A stretch of 64,000 nucleotides of DNA from JAHFUA01 sp963733935 (GTDB lineage Bacteria; Acidobacteriota; Terriglobia; Terriglobales; Acidobacteriaceae). Below the pieces are notes generated by a model. The model made no database searches, was not told the DNA's origin, and saw only the letters and a program-made list of their open reading frames with translations. The translations under genes were made by a program, and so were the position numbers. The first letter of the stretch is position 1. Every line of letters starts with the position of its first letter. Below are positions 28,038-38,046 of this stretch, in pieces. The stretch spans positions 1 through 64,000 of the forward strand of contig CAVTEQ010000004.1 in the NCBI GenBank assembly GCA_963733935.1. The letters run 5' to 3'.

Positions 28038-28055
28038 TCTGGGGATCCTCCTTGA
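28038..28055. repeat. 18-bp match to the leader of the six-cysteine gene
   Basis: TCTGGGGATCCTCCTTGA is identical to 15267-15284, which holds the ribosome site of the six-cysteine gene in the same orientation. No signal-peptide gene follows it here, so it may be a leftover 5' end. Confidence 0.4.
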
Positions 28056-28058
28056 ATG

Positions 28059-28099
28059 GGCGGGGTCTGCATTCCGGCAGGCCCCGTCTTTTTGTTTTT
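28059..28099 (+). terminator. Rho-independent terminator after the sigma/anti-sigma pair
   Basis: A G+C-rich hairpin (CGGGGTCTGC at 28061-28070 pairing with GCAG-GCCCCG at 28077-28086) is followed by a T-rich tract (TCTTTTTGTTTTT). It lies about 120 nt after the anti-sigma stop and at the end of the opposing membrane-protein gene. Confidence 0.7.
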
Positions 28100-30311
28100 A
28101 TTGAGGGTTTCGCAGGGTATTCCAGGCGCGCGCCCGGCCCTGAGCGACCTGGGAATCGATATCCGCCTTGATCTCTGGCGGTTCGTAGCTGGAGTTCTCA
28201 ACCGCAGCATCGAAGGCGCTCAGCGCGTTCTGCGGCTGGTGCATGCCGATATAAAGCGACCCGAGAGAAACGTAATACTGGCTGGGATGGGTGGAGAGTC
28301 GGGCCGCCTCTTCGAGCGCGCGCACCGCTTCGGTGTATCGTCGTTCGGCAGAGTACATCATGGCGAGCGCCGCCCAGGTGGCTTCAACCGGCTTCAATCG
28401 GGCGGACACCAGGTATTCGCGCTCCGCCTGCCGCGGCTGTCCGCTTGCCTGATAGAGTTGCCCGCGAATCTGGTGCAGGAATGGCTCTTCCGGAAACATC
28501 CGCAGGGCACGATCGAGCGCAATCTCAGCCTCCGAGTTGCGCGCGAGCTTGAAGAGAATTGAGCCCGCGTTGGCGTAGAAGTTGAACAACTCGGCGCGGC
28601 CGCGAATGGAACCATCCGCCACCAGCGCCGGCGGCGCCTCAAATCGCGCGGCTTGGCAGTCCACGGCGAAGCGCTTGATCAGCTCCGAATTTTCAGGCTG
28701 GTCGCGCAGCAGCACGATGGACACCGCATCGAGATAAACCGGCTTCCAAACGGTGCTGGCGCAGAATTGGCGCAGAGCGCCACCGCCCAAGCCCCAGTAG
28801 CGCGCGAGCGAAAAGATGAGCGTATTGATGCCACGCTTGTCGGCCTCTTGCTGCCAGGCGGGCGAATCCGGCGGTTGCCGCATCAGTTGTCGCTGCTCAG
28901 ACATCAGTTCGCCAAACGGCAGGGCGCGGCCGTCGATGTAATCCGGATACTGCGGCCCGAGACGGAAAGAAAGAAATCCGCCCAAGTTGTAATCGTGAAA
29001 AATATTGCCGGGAAGCTTCTCGCGCGCGACGAAAGCGGCGGCGCCTTCCGGATACCAGGAAGTCAGCCCGGCGCCGAAGAGGTTGACGTCACCTGCCGCG
29101 ATGTAGGCGCGCTCCGTAATTAAATCGTAGCTCCGAACTCCCAGCAGCCCGATCGTGATTATCGCGACAGCAGCGGTAAGGACGTTCGCGTACCGCGCCA
29201 GGATGGGCGTGGAAGGACGCTTATCCGCAGTTTTGCGACGTCGCGGCGTCGGACTTTTCTCGGAAACAGGCTCCGGCAGTCGTACGGGTACGAGGCCGGC
29301 CAAAAAAGGCGCCGCAACCACGATCGCGACCACTGCAAACAGAGCCTGGAAACGAATATGTTGCAGCGAAAGATATGCCGATCCCAACAGCAAGAGAGCC
29401 GGACCCAGAGATTTGCGTTTGAGCGCGAGCGCAGCCGCCACAATGGCGAGCGCCAGAAGCCAGAAGTAGCTGCTGCTGGGATCGCGCCAGCGAAACGCCT
29501 CTGATAAAGTCGCCGCGTTGAGCGGAACGTGCCGCCACTCGGCGATCACGTTCTGTTGTGCAGACATGCCGCTTTCCTGGCGAAACAGGGCGCCGTAGAT
29601 CCGCCAGCCGAAGGGGTTGATGAGAGTGGCAGGCACGGCAGCGACCAGCCACGGGATTGCCGATCGCAAACGCGCCCGCGCGGCTGCGCGGCGGTCCGCA
29701 ACAAGAAACTCGGCCAGTTCCATCACGACGTATGCGGCCAGCAAGGCGAACCCGGCGATAAAGCCCAGGTGAGTATTTGCCCAGATGCAAAAAACAACCG
29801 GAATCAGCCAAAGGGGTGCTCGGCGGCCGCGGAAGCGACGCCAGAGCAGCACCAGCAGGATCGCAAATAACAGGGTCGTGAACAGGTCGGCGCGTGGAGC
29901 GGTGCGGTAGGCAATCTTCGGGATGGCGAGCATCGCCAGCACAGCCGCCGCGATCCCTGCTTCTCCAAGAAAGGCATACGCTACCGTTGCGGCGCACGCC
30001 GCGGCGTTCAGCCAGGATAGGGCCGCAAATCCTCCGAGCAGGTAGAGCAGATAAAGAAGTACCTCCGACAGCGCCGGATAGATCCAGGCTGCGCCGCGAG
30101 CCGTGTAGGAGAGAACGTCGGTGGTGGGGATTTGATGGTGTTGGAGAATGTATCTCCCGCTGGCCAGTTGCCAGCCGGTGTCGGCATCGGTGATGGTGCG
30201 AAGCCCCGCCAGCACGGCATACAGCAGCACCAGTCCCATCAAGCCGTAAGCCGCGTAACCACGCAGTCGTGGTGCATCGAGGAAGAATTGGCCTGCTGGC
30301 TTGGTCCCCAT
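28098..30311 (-). CDS. Polytopic membrane protein with C-terminal TPR domain
   Basis: A 737-residue protein. About ten to twelve hydrophobic segments span residues 18-400, with an early loop DADTGWQLASGRYIL that recalls the first periplasmic loop of GT-C-fold (dolichyl-phosphate-mannose-type) glycosyltransferases. A soluble region (about 405-560) and four to five TPR units (about 570-730, for example AEIALDRALRMFPEEPFLHQIRGQLYQ) follow. The family is common in Acidobacteriota but has no firm function that I know of. A role in surface glycan handling is possible only by analogy. It is a single gene with its 3' end against a terminator. Confidence 0.78.
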   Translation of the reverse strand: MGTKPAGQFFLDAPRLRGYAAYGLMGLVLLYAVLAGLRTITDADTGWQLASGRYILQHHQIPTTDVLSYTARGAAWIYPALSEVLLYLLYLLGGFAALSWLNAAACAATVAYAFLGEAGIAAAVLAMLAIPKIAYRTAPRADLFTTLLFAILLVLLWRRFRGRRAPLWLIPVVFCIWANTHLGFIAGFALLAAYVVMELAEFLVADRRAAARARLRSAIPWLVAAVPATLINPFGWRIYGALFRQESGMSAQQNVIAEWRHVPLNAATLSEAFRWRDPSSSYFWLLALAIVAAALALKRKSLGPALLLLGSAYLSLQHIRFQALFAVVAIVVAAPFLAGLVPVRLPEPVSEKSPTPRRRKTADKRPSTPILARYANVLTAAVAIITIGLLGVRSYDLITERAYIAAGDVNLFGAGLTSWYPEGAAAFVAREKLPGNIFHDYNLGGFLSFRLGPQYPDYIDGRALPFGELMSEQRQLMRQPPDSPAWQQEADKRGINTLIFSLARYWGLGGGALRQFCASTVWKPVYLDAVSIVLLRDQPENSELIKRFAVDCQAARFEAPPALVADGSIRGRAELFNFYANAGSILFKLARNSEAEIALDRALRMFPEEPFLHQIRGQLYQASGQPRQAEREYLVSARLKPVEATWAALAMMYSAERRYTEAVRALEEAARLSTHPSQYYVSLGSLYIGMHQPQNALSAFDAAVENSSYEPPEIKADIDSQVAQGRARAWNTLRNPQ

Positions 30312-30686
30312 GGTGGAGGCTTAACACAACAACGGTGCCAGGGGAAGGGAACTGGATGGTTCCCTCCGCCTGGCGAAGATTCAGAAGGCCACGCCCCAAA
30401 AGATGGAGTCAAACGGGGCTAGCCCAAAGTGTCTCCTTTAGTAGTGCAAGCGACTGCGCATGGCTGCCAATTCAGATTTAGTATCGCTTGTAAATTAATC
30501 ATAATGCAACAGTTAAAGATCGACGCTTTGGCATGAACCGTGCAGTAATCCGGGCTGGAAAAGCACGCCGCTCTTTGTCCCCCCGTGCACGCTGGTGGCT
30601 GTTGTTCCTCCCCGTGCGAGCAAATAGCTGGCCGCGTGCGCTCTTTTCGCGCTGGCAGCGCGAAAAGGCTCTACGGGGTCGCTCGA
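30312..30686 (+). promoter_or_regulatory. Upstream region of the 17-repeat protein gene
   Basis: A 375-bp gap between divergent genes. It contains a 10-bp perfect palindrome GGGCTAGCCC (30416-30425), an A+T-rich stretch near 30475-30510 that could house a promoter, and a strong hairpin just before the start codon. No gene is seen. Confidence 0.45.
30643..30667 (+). promoter_or_regulatory. Perfect 11-bp inverted repeat just upstream of the 30687 start
   Basis: CTTTTCGCGCT (30643-30653) and AGCGCGAAAAG (30657-30667) with a GGC loop. It ends 19 nt before the ATG, so in the mRNA it would form a stable stem directly before the ribosome site. There is no T-tract, so it is not an ordinary terminator. 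Confidence 0.5.
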
Positions 30687-33600
30687 ATGAAAAAAATCTT
30701 CCTGGGTCTCGAGCTCCTTCTCCTGGTGTTTCTCCCCACCCTGCTGCTGGCGGATGACCCACCCGCACAGACGTTTCTTGTCGACCGCTATTCCAATAAC
30801 GCCGGTCCGGGAACTCCCATGGACCAGATACTGCGGCTGATCAACGTGGGAGTCGACGGCACCCCTCTCACCACCCCGGTGGGCGACGTGTGCGCCAACA
30901 TCTACGTCTTCGACGCCAACCAGGAAATGGTTTCCTGTTGCTCCTGCCGGGTAACGCCCAACGAACTTGTAACCGCATCGGTTGCCAACCAACTAACCGG
31001 CAATCCGCTGACCTCGGTCAGTCCGATCGCGGGTGTCATCAAGATCGTGCCCACGGTCGCGGGGTCTGGTGTCTGCAGCCCGACCGCACCGTCCGGAGCC
31101 TCCGACGCTACCCTGCTCTCCGGATCCTCCACCCACGTGGAAGTCTCGGGCCCACTTTCCTACATCACGGAAACCCATATTCCGGTTGCGCCTCTCGGGC
31201 CGGATGAGGCCAGCTTCCTGTTCAATGCGTGCTTCTACGTGAAATATCTCGGCAGCGGAGCCGGCCGGGGGAGTTGCACCTGCACCGGCAGCAACGTTAA
31301 CGGCGGCACCACGACCTTTAGCATTTCTGGCACGATCAGCGGGCCGGGCGGCAACGGCGCCAGCGTGAACCTGACCGGCACCGCCACCGCCACCGTTACA
31401 GCGGATGCTTCGGGCAATTACATCTTCCCTGGCTTGGGACCGGGTTCGTACACGGTTACGCCCAGCAAGGCAGGTTTCACATATTCCCCTGCAAGCGCGT
31501 CCGCAGTAATCACCACGGTGAACAGCACCAATGTGACCGGCCTTAACTTCAGCACGGTCGCGTATGGCATCTCCGGCACGATCAGCGGAGCAGGCGGCAG
31601 CGCCGCCACCTTAAATCTGACGGGGACCTCTTCGGCTTCCGCGACGGCCGATGCTTCGGGCAACTACAGCTTCAGCGGCCTCCCGAACGGGTCCTACACG
31701 GTGACGCCCAGCAAGGCAGGATTCACGTTTAATCCCGCGAGCCAGCAAGCCGCCATCAACAATGCCAACGTGGCCGGAGTCAACTTCGCGAGCGGCGTGA
31801 GTTACAGCATCTCGGGGACGATCAGTGGCGTGGGCGGCAGCGGCGCAACCGTAAGTCTCACCGGGGCCTCCACGGCGACGGTAACCGCGGATGCCGCCGG
31901 CAACTACAGCTTCACCGGTTTGCAGAACGGGTCTTACAACGTCACGCCCAGCCAGGCCGGGTTCACCTTTACTCCCGCGAGCCAGCCGGCAACGATCAAC
32001 AACGCCAGCGTAACCGGGATGAACTTTGGCACGGTCACCTTCAGCATCTCGGGTGCGATCAGCGGCGCGGGCGGCAGCGGCGCAAGCGTAATCCTCACCG
32101 GACCCTCCACCGCCGTCGTAACCGCGGATGCGGCGGGCAACTTCAGCTTCATCGGTTTGCAGAACGGTTTCTACACGGTCACGCCCAGCAAAGCAGGGTT
32201 CGCATTTACCCCTGCGAGCCAGCCGGCGACGGTCAACGGCCTGAGCGTGGCTGCGATCAATTTCAGCACGGTCACCTACAGCATCTCGGGCACGATCAGC
32301 GGGGCGGGCGGGAGCGGCGCGACGGTAAATCTCACGGGTGCGTCCACAGCTACGGTTACGGCGGATGCGGCGGGGAATTACAGCTTCCCTGGACTGCAGA
32401 ATGGGTCCTACACGGTGACGGCCAGCAAGGCTGGGTTCACTTTCACTCCCGCCGGCCAGCCAGTCACGATCAACAACGCCAGCGTGACCGCGATGAACTT
32501 CAGCACGGTCACCTACAGCATCTCCGGGACGATCAGCGGAGCGGGCGGCAACGCGGCCACCGTTACCTTGAGCGGCGGCGCCAGCGCAGTCGTGACCGCC
32601 GATGCCTCCGGCAATTACACATTCCCCGGATTGACGAATGGGGCCTACGTGGTGACCCCGAGCCAGCCCGGCTTTAGCTTCAGCCCGGCCAATCAGTCGG
32701 TGACGGTAAGCAGCGCCAACGTGACCTCGGTCAGCTTCAGCACGGTCACGTACAGCATCTCCGGAACAATCAGCGGGGCGGGCGGCAGCGGCGCAACTGT
32801 GAATTTGACGGGGGCGGCGACCGCGACGGTCACGGCAGATGCTGCCGGCAACTACAGCTTCACCGGCCTGCAGAATGGGTCGTACACGGTGACCCCCAGC
32901 AAAGCGGGATTCGCATTTACTCCTGCGAGCCAACCGGTCACAGTCAACAACGCCAGCGTGACCGGGATGAATTTCAGCATCGTTACCTATAGCATCTCGG
33001 GCACGATCAGCGGCGCGGGCGGCACAGGCGCAACGGTGAACCTCACGGGAGCCTCTGCCGCAACCGTAACCGCGGACGCCGGGGGCAACTACAGCTTCAC
33101 CGGCCTGCAGAATGGCTCGTACACGGTTACACCCAGCAAGGCGGGATTCTCCTTTACTCCCGCAAGCCAGCCGGCCACGGTCAGCAGCTCGAACCTGACA
33201 GGGATTAATTTCGGCACCGTCACTTACAGCATCTCGGGCACGATCAGCGGCGCGGGCGGCCCCAGCGCCACTGTAAATCTGACCGGGGCCGCGACCGCAT
33301 CTGTTACGGCGGACCCCGCCGGCAACTACAGCTTCACCGTCGTGCAGAATGGGTCATACACGATCACGCCTGTCAAAGCTGGGTTCTCCTTCAGTCCTGC
33401 AAGCCAGCCGGCCACGGTCAACAACGCCAACGTCACCGCGATGAATTTCGCCACGGTTACCTACAGCATCTCCGGCACGATCGGCGGCGCGGGTGGGAAC
33501 GGGGCAACCATGGTGCTGAGCGGCGCTGCCAGCGCGGCCACGACCGCGGACGGCTCCGGCAATTACACGTTCTCCGGCTTAACGAATGGCTCCTACGTGG

Positions 33601-36008
33601 TAACCCCGAGCCATGCCGGATTTAACTTCAGCCCGGCCAGCCAATCCGTGACGTTGAACAGCGCCAACGTGACCGCGGTCAATTTCAGCACGGTCATGTA
33701 CAGCATATCCGGCACGATCAGCGGCGCGGGCGGCGCGGGCGCAACGGTAAGCCTGGCGGGCGCGTCCACAGCTTCTGTCACGGCGGACGCCGCGGGCAAC
33801 TTCAGCTTCAGCGGTCTGCTCAACGGGGCGTACACGGTGACACCGAGCAAGGCAGGGTTCGCATTTGCTCCTGCAAGCCTGCCGGCGACGGTCAACAACT
33901 CGAACGTCGCCGCGATGAACTTCAGCACGGTGACCTACAGCATTTCGGGCACGATCAGCGGTGCGGGCGGGAGCGCCGCTACGGTGAATCTGACCGGAGC
34001 TGCAACCGCATCCGTCACGGCGGATGCCTCCGGGAACTACAGCTTCAGCGGCCTGCAGAATGGGTTGTACACGATCACTCCCGTCAAAACCGGATTTGCC
34101 TTCACTCCTGCGAGTCAGCCGGCGACCGTCAGCAGCGCCAATGTAACCGGGGTGAACTTCGGCACGTTCAGCTATAGCATCTCGGGCACAATCAGCGGTG
34201 CGGGCGGCAGTGGCGCGACCGTGAAATTGACGGGGGCCTCCACCGCAACCGTGACCGCGGACACCTCCGGCAACTACAGCTTTACCGGCTTGCAGAGCGG
34301 GTCGTACACGGTCAAGCCCAGCAATTCAGGGTTTAGTTTCACTCCCGCGAGCCAGGCAGCGACGGTCAACAACGCCAATGTGACGGGGGTGAACTTTGCC
34401 ACCGTTACCTACAGCATCTCCGGCACGATCAGCGGCGCAGGCGGCAGCGGCGCAACCGTGAATCTGACTGGGGCTTCTACCGCGTCGACGACCGCGGACA
34501 GCAGCGGCAATTACAGCTTCAGCGGCTTGCAGAACGGCGCCTACACGGTCGCGCCCAACAAATCCGGCTTCAGCTTTAGTCCAACCCAAAAGAACGTAAC
34601 GCTAAGCGGCAGCAACGCCAGCGGCGTGAACTTCAACACGGTCACCTACAGCATCTCCGGCACGGTGAGCGGCGCGGGCTGCGGCGGCGCCACCGTAAGC
34701 CTTACGGGAACTTCCACCGCAACGGCGACAACCGACTCTTCCGGCAACTACAGCTTTAGCGGTCTGCAGAATGGTTCCTACACGGTAACGCCCAACAAGA
34801 GCGGCTTTAACTTCAGTCCGACAAGCCAGTCGGTCACGTTGAACGGAGCCAGCGCGAGCGGCGTCAGCTTCATAACGCTCACTTACACCATTTCCGGCAA
34901 GGTCACGGGCGGCACGGGTGTGACGGTCAGCTTGAGCGGTTCGGCCACCGCAACTACCACGACGGATTCTTCCGGCAAGTTCTCGTTCGCCAATCTGAAT
35001 GCCGGTTCCTACACGGTAACGCCGTCGATGTCCGGCTTCACCTTCAGCCCGGCCAGCCACTCCGTAACCGTGAGCACCGCCAATGTGACCGGCGTCAACT
35101 TCACCGTGCTCAGCTACAGCATCAACGGCACCATCGGCGGCAGCGGCGGAAACGGCGCCTGGGTGACGTTGAGTGGCAGCGCCAGCGCCACGGTCATCGC
35201 GGACGACGACGGCAACTATTCCTTCACCGGCCTTCCCAACGGGTCGTACACCATCACGCCCAGCAATTCGAGCTATTACTTCACGCCGGCGAGCGCGGCG
35301 GTCGCGGTGAACGGCGGCAGCGTCAGCGCGGTAAACTTCGCCTCCGCCGGGCAGCTAGCCATCGACAAGGTGGTCTCGGTCGACAACTCTTCCTATCTCG
35401 CCACCATGACCTCGCCCACCTTCAGCCTGGGCTACACGAATGAGTTATTGCTGGCCTTCATCTCGACGGATGCGGCGACTGCGCCGATGGCGGTCACAAA
35501 CGTCACCAGCTCCGACGGAATACTGAAGTGGTCGCGGGTGCAGCGGACCAACACGCAAATGGGCACGTCGGAAATCTGGGCCACGCTCGTACCCTACACC
35601 TTGAGCAATATTTCGGTGAGCGCGACCCTGCCGCAGAGCGTGGCCTATTCGATGACGGTAGTCACGTTCACCGGAGTTGACGCTTCGAGCGGGAACTTCT
35701 CCTCCGCGATCGGTGCAACCGCCGGCAACAACGCAAATCCCGGCGCACCCACCGCTTCTTTGACCACCACTCGCAACAATTCCTGGGTCTTTGGTGTGGG
35801 CAACGACTGGAACTCTGCTACCGCCCGGACGCTCGACGACGGTCAGACGATGGTTCACCAGTTCCTTGCCTCCCGGGGCGACACGTTCTGGGTGCAGAGC
35901 CAGACCAGCACCACGCCTCTGGCCGGCACAGTGGTGACGATCGACGACACCGCGCCGACCGGTGATCTCTTCAACCTGAGCATCTGCGAGATCCTGCCTG
36001 CGCAGTAA
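30687..36008 (+). CDS. Secreted repeat protein: six-cysteine domain, 17 prealbumin-like repeats, C-terminal beta domain
   Basis: A 1,773-residue protein. The ATG that gives MKKIFLGLELLLLVFLPTLL is chosen because it starts with a clean signal peptide. Residues about 20-210 are homologous to the secreted six-cysteine protein at 14671-15267. Seventeen tandem repeats of 77-82 residues follow, each starting (Y/F)SISGTISG and containing TADASGNYSF and GSYTVTPSK. This is the pattern of carboxypeptidase-regulatory/SdrD B-like domains, stable extracellular beta-sandwiches. A C-terminal domain of about 220 residues (from AIDKVVSVDNSS) lacks repeats and may be a lectin-like or binding domain. It is likely a surface stalk. 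The leader hairpin may control its translation. Confidence 0.87.
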   Translation: MKKIFLGLELLLLVFLPTLLLADDPPAQTFLVDRYSNNAGPGTPMDQILRLINVGVDGTPLTTPVGDVCANIYVFDANQEMVSCCSCRVTPNELVTASVANQLTGNPLTSVSPIAGVIKIVPTVAGSGVCSPTAPSGASDATLLSGSSTHVEVSGPLSYITETHIPVAPLGPDEASFLFNACFYVKYLGSGAGRGSCTCTGSNVNGGTTTFSISGTISGPGGNGASVNLTGTATATVTADASGNYIFPGLGPGSYTVTPSKAGFTYSPASASAVITTVNSTNVTGLNFSTVAYGISGTISGAGGSAATLNLTGTSSASATADASGNYSFSGLPNGSYTVTPSKAGFTFNPASQQAAINNANVAGVNFASGVSYSISGTISGVGGSGATVSLTGASTATVTADAAGNYSFTGLQNGSYNVTPSQAGFTFTPASQPATINNASVTGMNFGTVTFSISGAISGAGGSGASVILTGPSTAVVTADAAGNFSFIGLQNGFYTVTPSKAGFAFTPASQPATVNGLSVAAINFSTVTYSISGTISGAGGSGATVNLTGASTATVTADAAGNYSFPGLQNGSYTVTASKAGFTFTPAGQPVTINNASVTAMNFSTVTYSISGTISGAGGNAATVTLSGGASAVVTADASGNYTFPGLTNGAYVVTPSQPGFSFSPANQSVTVSSANVTSVSFSTVTYSISGTISGAGGSGATVNLTGAATATVTADAAGNYSFTGLQNGSYTVTPSKAGFAFTPASQPVTVNNASVTGMNFSIVTYSISGTISGAGGTGATVNLTGASAATVTADAGGNYSFTGLQNGSYTVTPSKAGFSFTPASQPATVSSSNLTGINFGTVTYSISGTISGAGGPSATVNLTGAATASVTADPAGNYSFTVVQNGSYTITPVKAGFSFSPASQPATVNNANVTAMNFATVTYSISGTIGGAGGNGATMVLSGAASAATTADGSGNYTFSGLTNGSYVVTPSHAGFNFSPASQSVTLNSANVTAVNFSTVMYSISGTISGAGGAGATVSLAGASTASVTADAAGNFSFSGLLNGAYTVTPSKAGFAFAPASLPATVNNSNVAAMNFSTVTYSISGTISGAGGSAATVNLTGAATASVTADASGNYSFSGLQNGLYTITPVKTGFAFTPASQPATVSSANVTGVNFGTFSYSISGTISGAGGSGATVKLTGASTATVTADTSGNYSFTGLQSGSYTVKPSNSGFSFTPASQAATVNNANVTGVNFATVTYSISGTISGAGGSGATVNLTGASTASTTADSSGNYSFSGLQNGAYTVAPNKSGFSFSPTQKNVTLSGSNASGVNFNTVTYSISGTVSGAGCGGATVSLTGTSTATATTDSSGNYSFSGLQNGSYTVTPNKSGFNFSPTSQSVTLNGASASGVSFITLTYTISGKVTGGTGVTVSLSGSATATTTTDSSGKFSFANLNAGSYTVTPSMSGFTFSPASHSVTVSTANVTGVNFTVLSYSINGTIGGSGGNGAWVTLSGSASATVIADDDGNYSFTGLPNGSYTITPSNSSYYFTPASAAVAVNGGSVSAVNFASAGQLAIDKVVSVDNSSYLATMTSPTFSLGYTNELLLAFISTDAATAPMAVTNVTSSDGILKWSRVQRTNTQMGTSEIWATLVPYTLSNISVSATLPQSVAYSMTVVTFTGVDASSGNFSSAIGATAGNNANPGAPTASLTTTRNNSWVFGVGNDWNSATARTLDDGQTMVHQFLASRGDTFWVQSQTSTTPLAGTVVTIDDTAPTGDLFNLSICEILPAQ

Positions 36009-36033
36009 GACTGCGGTTGCCAGCGATCGGGGA

Positions 36034-36807
36034 TCACGCCAAGCCGAAAAGTCCTTGTAGCTGGTGGCGGTGAGTGCGGCTGAGTTTGAGCTCGGTGCCG
36101 TCGCGCAGAACCAGACGATACTCGCCATTGTCCAGCGCGTGCATCTCGCCGATCCGCTCGGTGTTCACGAGGGTGGAGCGATGGATACGGGCGAAGCCTT
36201 TGGCCTGGAGCTTTCGTTCCATCTCCGCGATGGTTTCGCGCAGCAGCCATGATTTCTTGCCGCTGTGAAGGGTCACATAATCGCCGGCGGCTTCCACCCA
36301 GTCGATGTCCGAGGTTTTCACGAATACAACGCGGCCCGCAGACCGCACCACGATGCGCTCGGCCTGTCGGGTGGCCGGGCTGCCAGAACCAATTTCACCG
36401 AGAACCGATGCCAGACGCTGTCCGAGTTCGCGGTCTCGATCGCGCGTCAGGGCCTCACGAGCGCGCTGGAACGCAAGCTCGAAGCGCTCGTCGTCAATCG
36501 GCTTGAGCAGGTAGTCGAGGGCGTTCACCTCAAAGGCTTGAATGGCGTACTTGTCGTGAGCAGTCACGAAGATGACGTACGGAAAGGCCTCCCACCCTAC
36601 GTTCTCGATCACGTCGAAGCCGGTCTTGCCCGGCATCTGCACGTCGAGAAAAACCAGGTCGGGAGTATGGCGCCGGATGGCGTCAATCGCCTGCCGGCCG
36701 TTGACACATTGCGCGACGACCTCGACCTCCGAGTGACGCTGGAGCCGAGCGAGAATCCCCCGGCGCGCCAGCTCTTCATCGTCGACGATCGCAACCCGGA
36801 GGCTCAA
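36034..36807 (-). CDS. LytTR-family response regulator
   Basis: A 257-residue protein. An N-terminal receiver domain has the acidic pair D9-D10, phospho-acceptor Asp55 (LVFLDVQMPG) and the conserved Lys in YLLKPID. A C-terminal LytTR DNA-binding domain (about 150-250) contains FVKTSDIDWVEAAGDYVTLH and RIHRSTLVN. LytTR proteins bind DNA through beta strands and often control extracellular polysaccharide, adhesion or competence genes. Its start overlaps the stop of the kinase gene by 4 nt, so the two form an operon and probably a cognate pair. Confidence 0.92.
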   Translation of the reverse strand: MSLRVAIVDDEELARRGILARLQRHSEVEVVAQCVNGRQAIDAIRRHTPDLVFLDVQMPGKTGFDVIENVGWEAFPYVIFVTAHDKYAIQAFEVNALDYLLKPIDDERFELAFQRAREALTRDRDRELGQRLASVLGEIGSGSPATRQAERIVVRSAGRVVFVKTSDIDWVEAAGDYVTLHSGKKSWLLRETIAEMERKLQAKGFARIHRSTLVNTERIGEMHALDNGEYRLVLRDGTELKLSRTHRHQLQGLFGLA

Positions 36808-37943
36808 GCGGGACCTCCTGAGTCGCTACTTTTCGGAGCTGCCGTCGCTGCCTGGCGAAATGGAAGTTGGATCGCGACTTCCAGGCCTCCTGCCGAGGAA
36901 GGACCCAGCGAGAGCCGTGCGGCATCACCGTACAATTCCTGCAAGCGGGTCACCGTGTTGCTGAGGCCGACTCCGCGAGCAGACAGGCGGTCCTTGGCGG
37001 CGCCGCGTCCGTTGTCCGCGACGGAAAGCCGGAGTGTGCCGTTGTTTCGCACCGCCGTCACTGAAACAGCGCCTCCCTCCTCCAGCGTGAGCACTCCGTG
37101 TTTGACGGCGTTCTCCACCAAAGGTTGCAGCACCAGCGCCGGCACCATGCCGCTCATCGCCTCAGGCTCGGCATCGATGGTTACGCGCAGGCGCGATCCA
37201 AAACGAATCTGCTCGATTTCCAGGTAGCGGCGGACGAACTCCAGCTCCTCGGCCAGCGCGATTTCCGGCTTATCGGTGGTGTCGAGCGTCAATCGAAGGA
37301 ACTCGCTCAGGCGGGTGATCATGCGCGCGGCGTCGGCGCTGTTGCCGTCGACGACCAGAGTCGAAATCGCGTTCAGGGTATTGAACAGGAAATGAGGCTC
37401 GAGCTGCGACCGCAAAGCGCGCAGACGCGCCGCTTGCGCCATGGCTTCGGCTTTGATGGCACGCTCGCGCTGCTCCTCGAGTTCCATCCAACTGTTGATG
37501 GCGAGATAGAGCAAGGACCACGCCAGCAGGACAAAACCGTCATAAAGAAGAGTGCCCAGCGGAATGGATACCAGGCGCACCGAAGTACCGCCCATCATCC
37601 TTGCGCTGTAGTAAGCCTGGAACAGCAAGGTGTGAATCTCGCGCCAGAGCGCAGCGCCGGCAAAGGAAACGGCCAGCAGCAGGGCGATGGTGATGATGGG
37701 ACTGCGCGACATCTTGCGCAATTTGCGAAACAGCGCTCGGAAGCAGAGCGTTAGCCCCAGGCCGGTCGCGACCAGTAAAGACTTGTTGACCAGTGCGTCG
37801 CGAGGGGACATAAAGTCCAGTCCCCAGGTGAACATGGCCGCGCCGAACGCAATCCAACCGCCGCCTTGCAGAATCCAGAAGAGCCGGGTGCGGTCGACCC
37901 GCTGGCTGTGAGTAGAAGAGCTGGGAGCAGAAAAAAGAGGCAT
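36804..37943 (-). CDS. LytS-type membrane sensor histidine kinase
   Basis: A 379-residue protein. Four membrane helices occupy about residues 22-150. A short coiled region leads to a His_kinase domain with phospho-acceptor His184 in LEPHFLFNTLNAIS and an N-box LVENAVKHG, followed by DNGRGA and GVGLSN glycine motifs of the ATPase. It lacks a separate sensor domain, so the signal is probably sensed in the membrane. It is co-transcribed with the LytTR regulator (4-nt overlap). Confidence 0.92.
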   Translation of the reverse strand: MPLFSAPSSSTHSQRVDRTRLFWILQGGGWIAFGAAMFTWGLDFMSPRDALVNKSLLVATGLGLTLCFRALFRKLRKMSRSPIITIALLLAVSFAGAALWREIHTLLFQAYYSARMMGGTSVRLVSIPLGTLLYDGFVLLAWSLLYLAINSWMELEEQRERAIKAEAMAQAARLRALRSQLEPHFLFNTLNAISTLVVDGNSADAARMITRLSEFLRLTLDTTDKPEIALAEELEFVRRYLEIEQIRFGSRLRVTIDAEPEAMSGMVPALVLQPLVENAVKHGVLTLEEGGAVSVTAVRNNGTLRLSVADNGRGAAKDRLSARGVGLSNTVTRLQELYGDAARLSLGPSSAGGLEVAIQLPFRQAATAAPKSSDSGGPA

Positions 37944-38046
37944 TTTCAGTCGCCGTCAGAGCTTCGAAGGTACCCCATGCTGAGTTTGGACACGAATCCG
38001 CATAATTAGACGGTTCGACGGGCAAGAGGTTACAGCCCTTTTTCCC

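Noticed and set aside
31611..32933. 440-codon - strand frame within the 17-repeat gene
   Set aside because: Periodic Arg-rich shadow of the tandem repeats.
31318..35350. Possible CRISPR-like array
   Set aside because: The roughly 237-bp period encodes repeated protein domains. There are no short conserved repeats with unique spacers and no cas gene.
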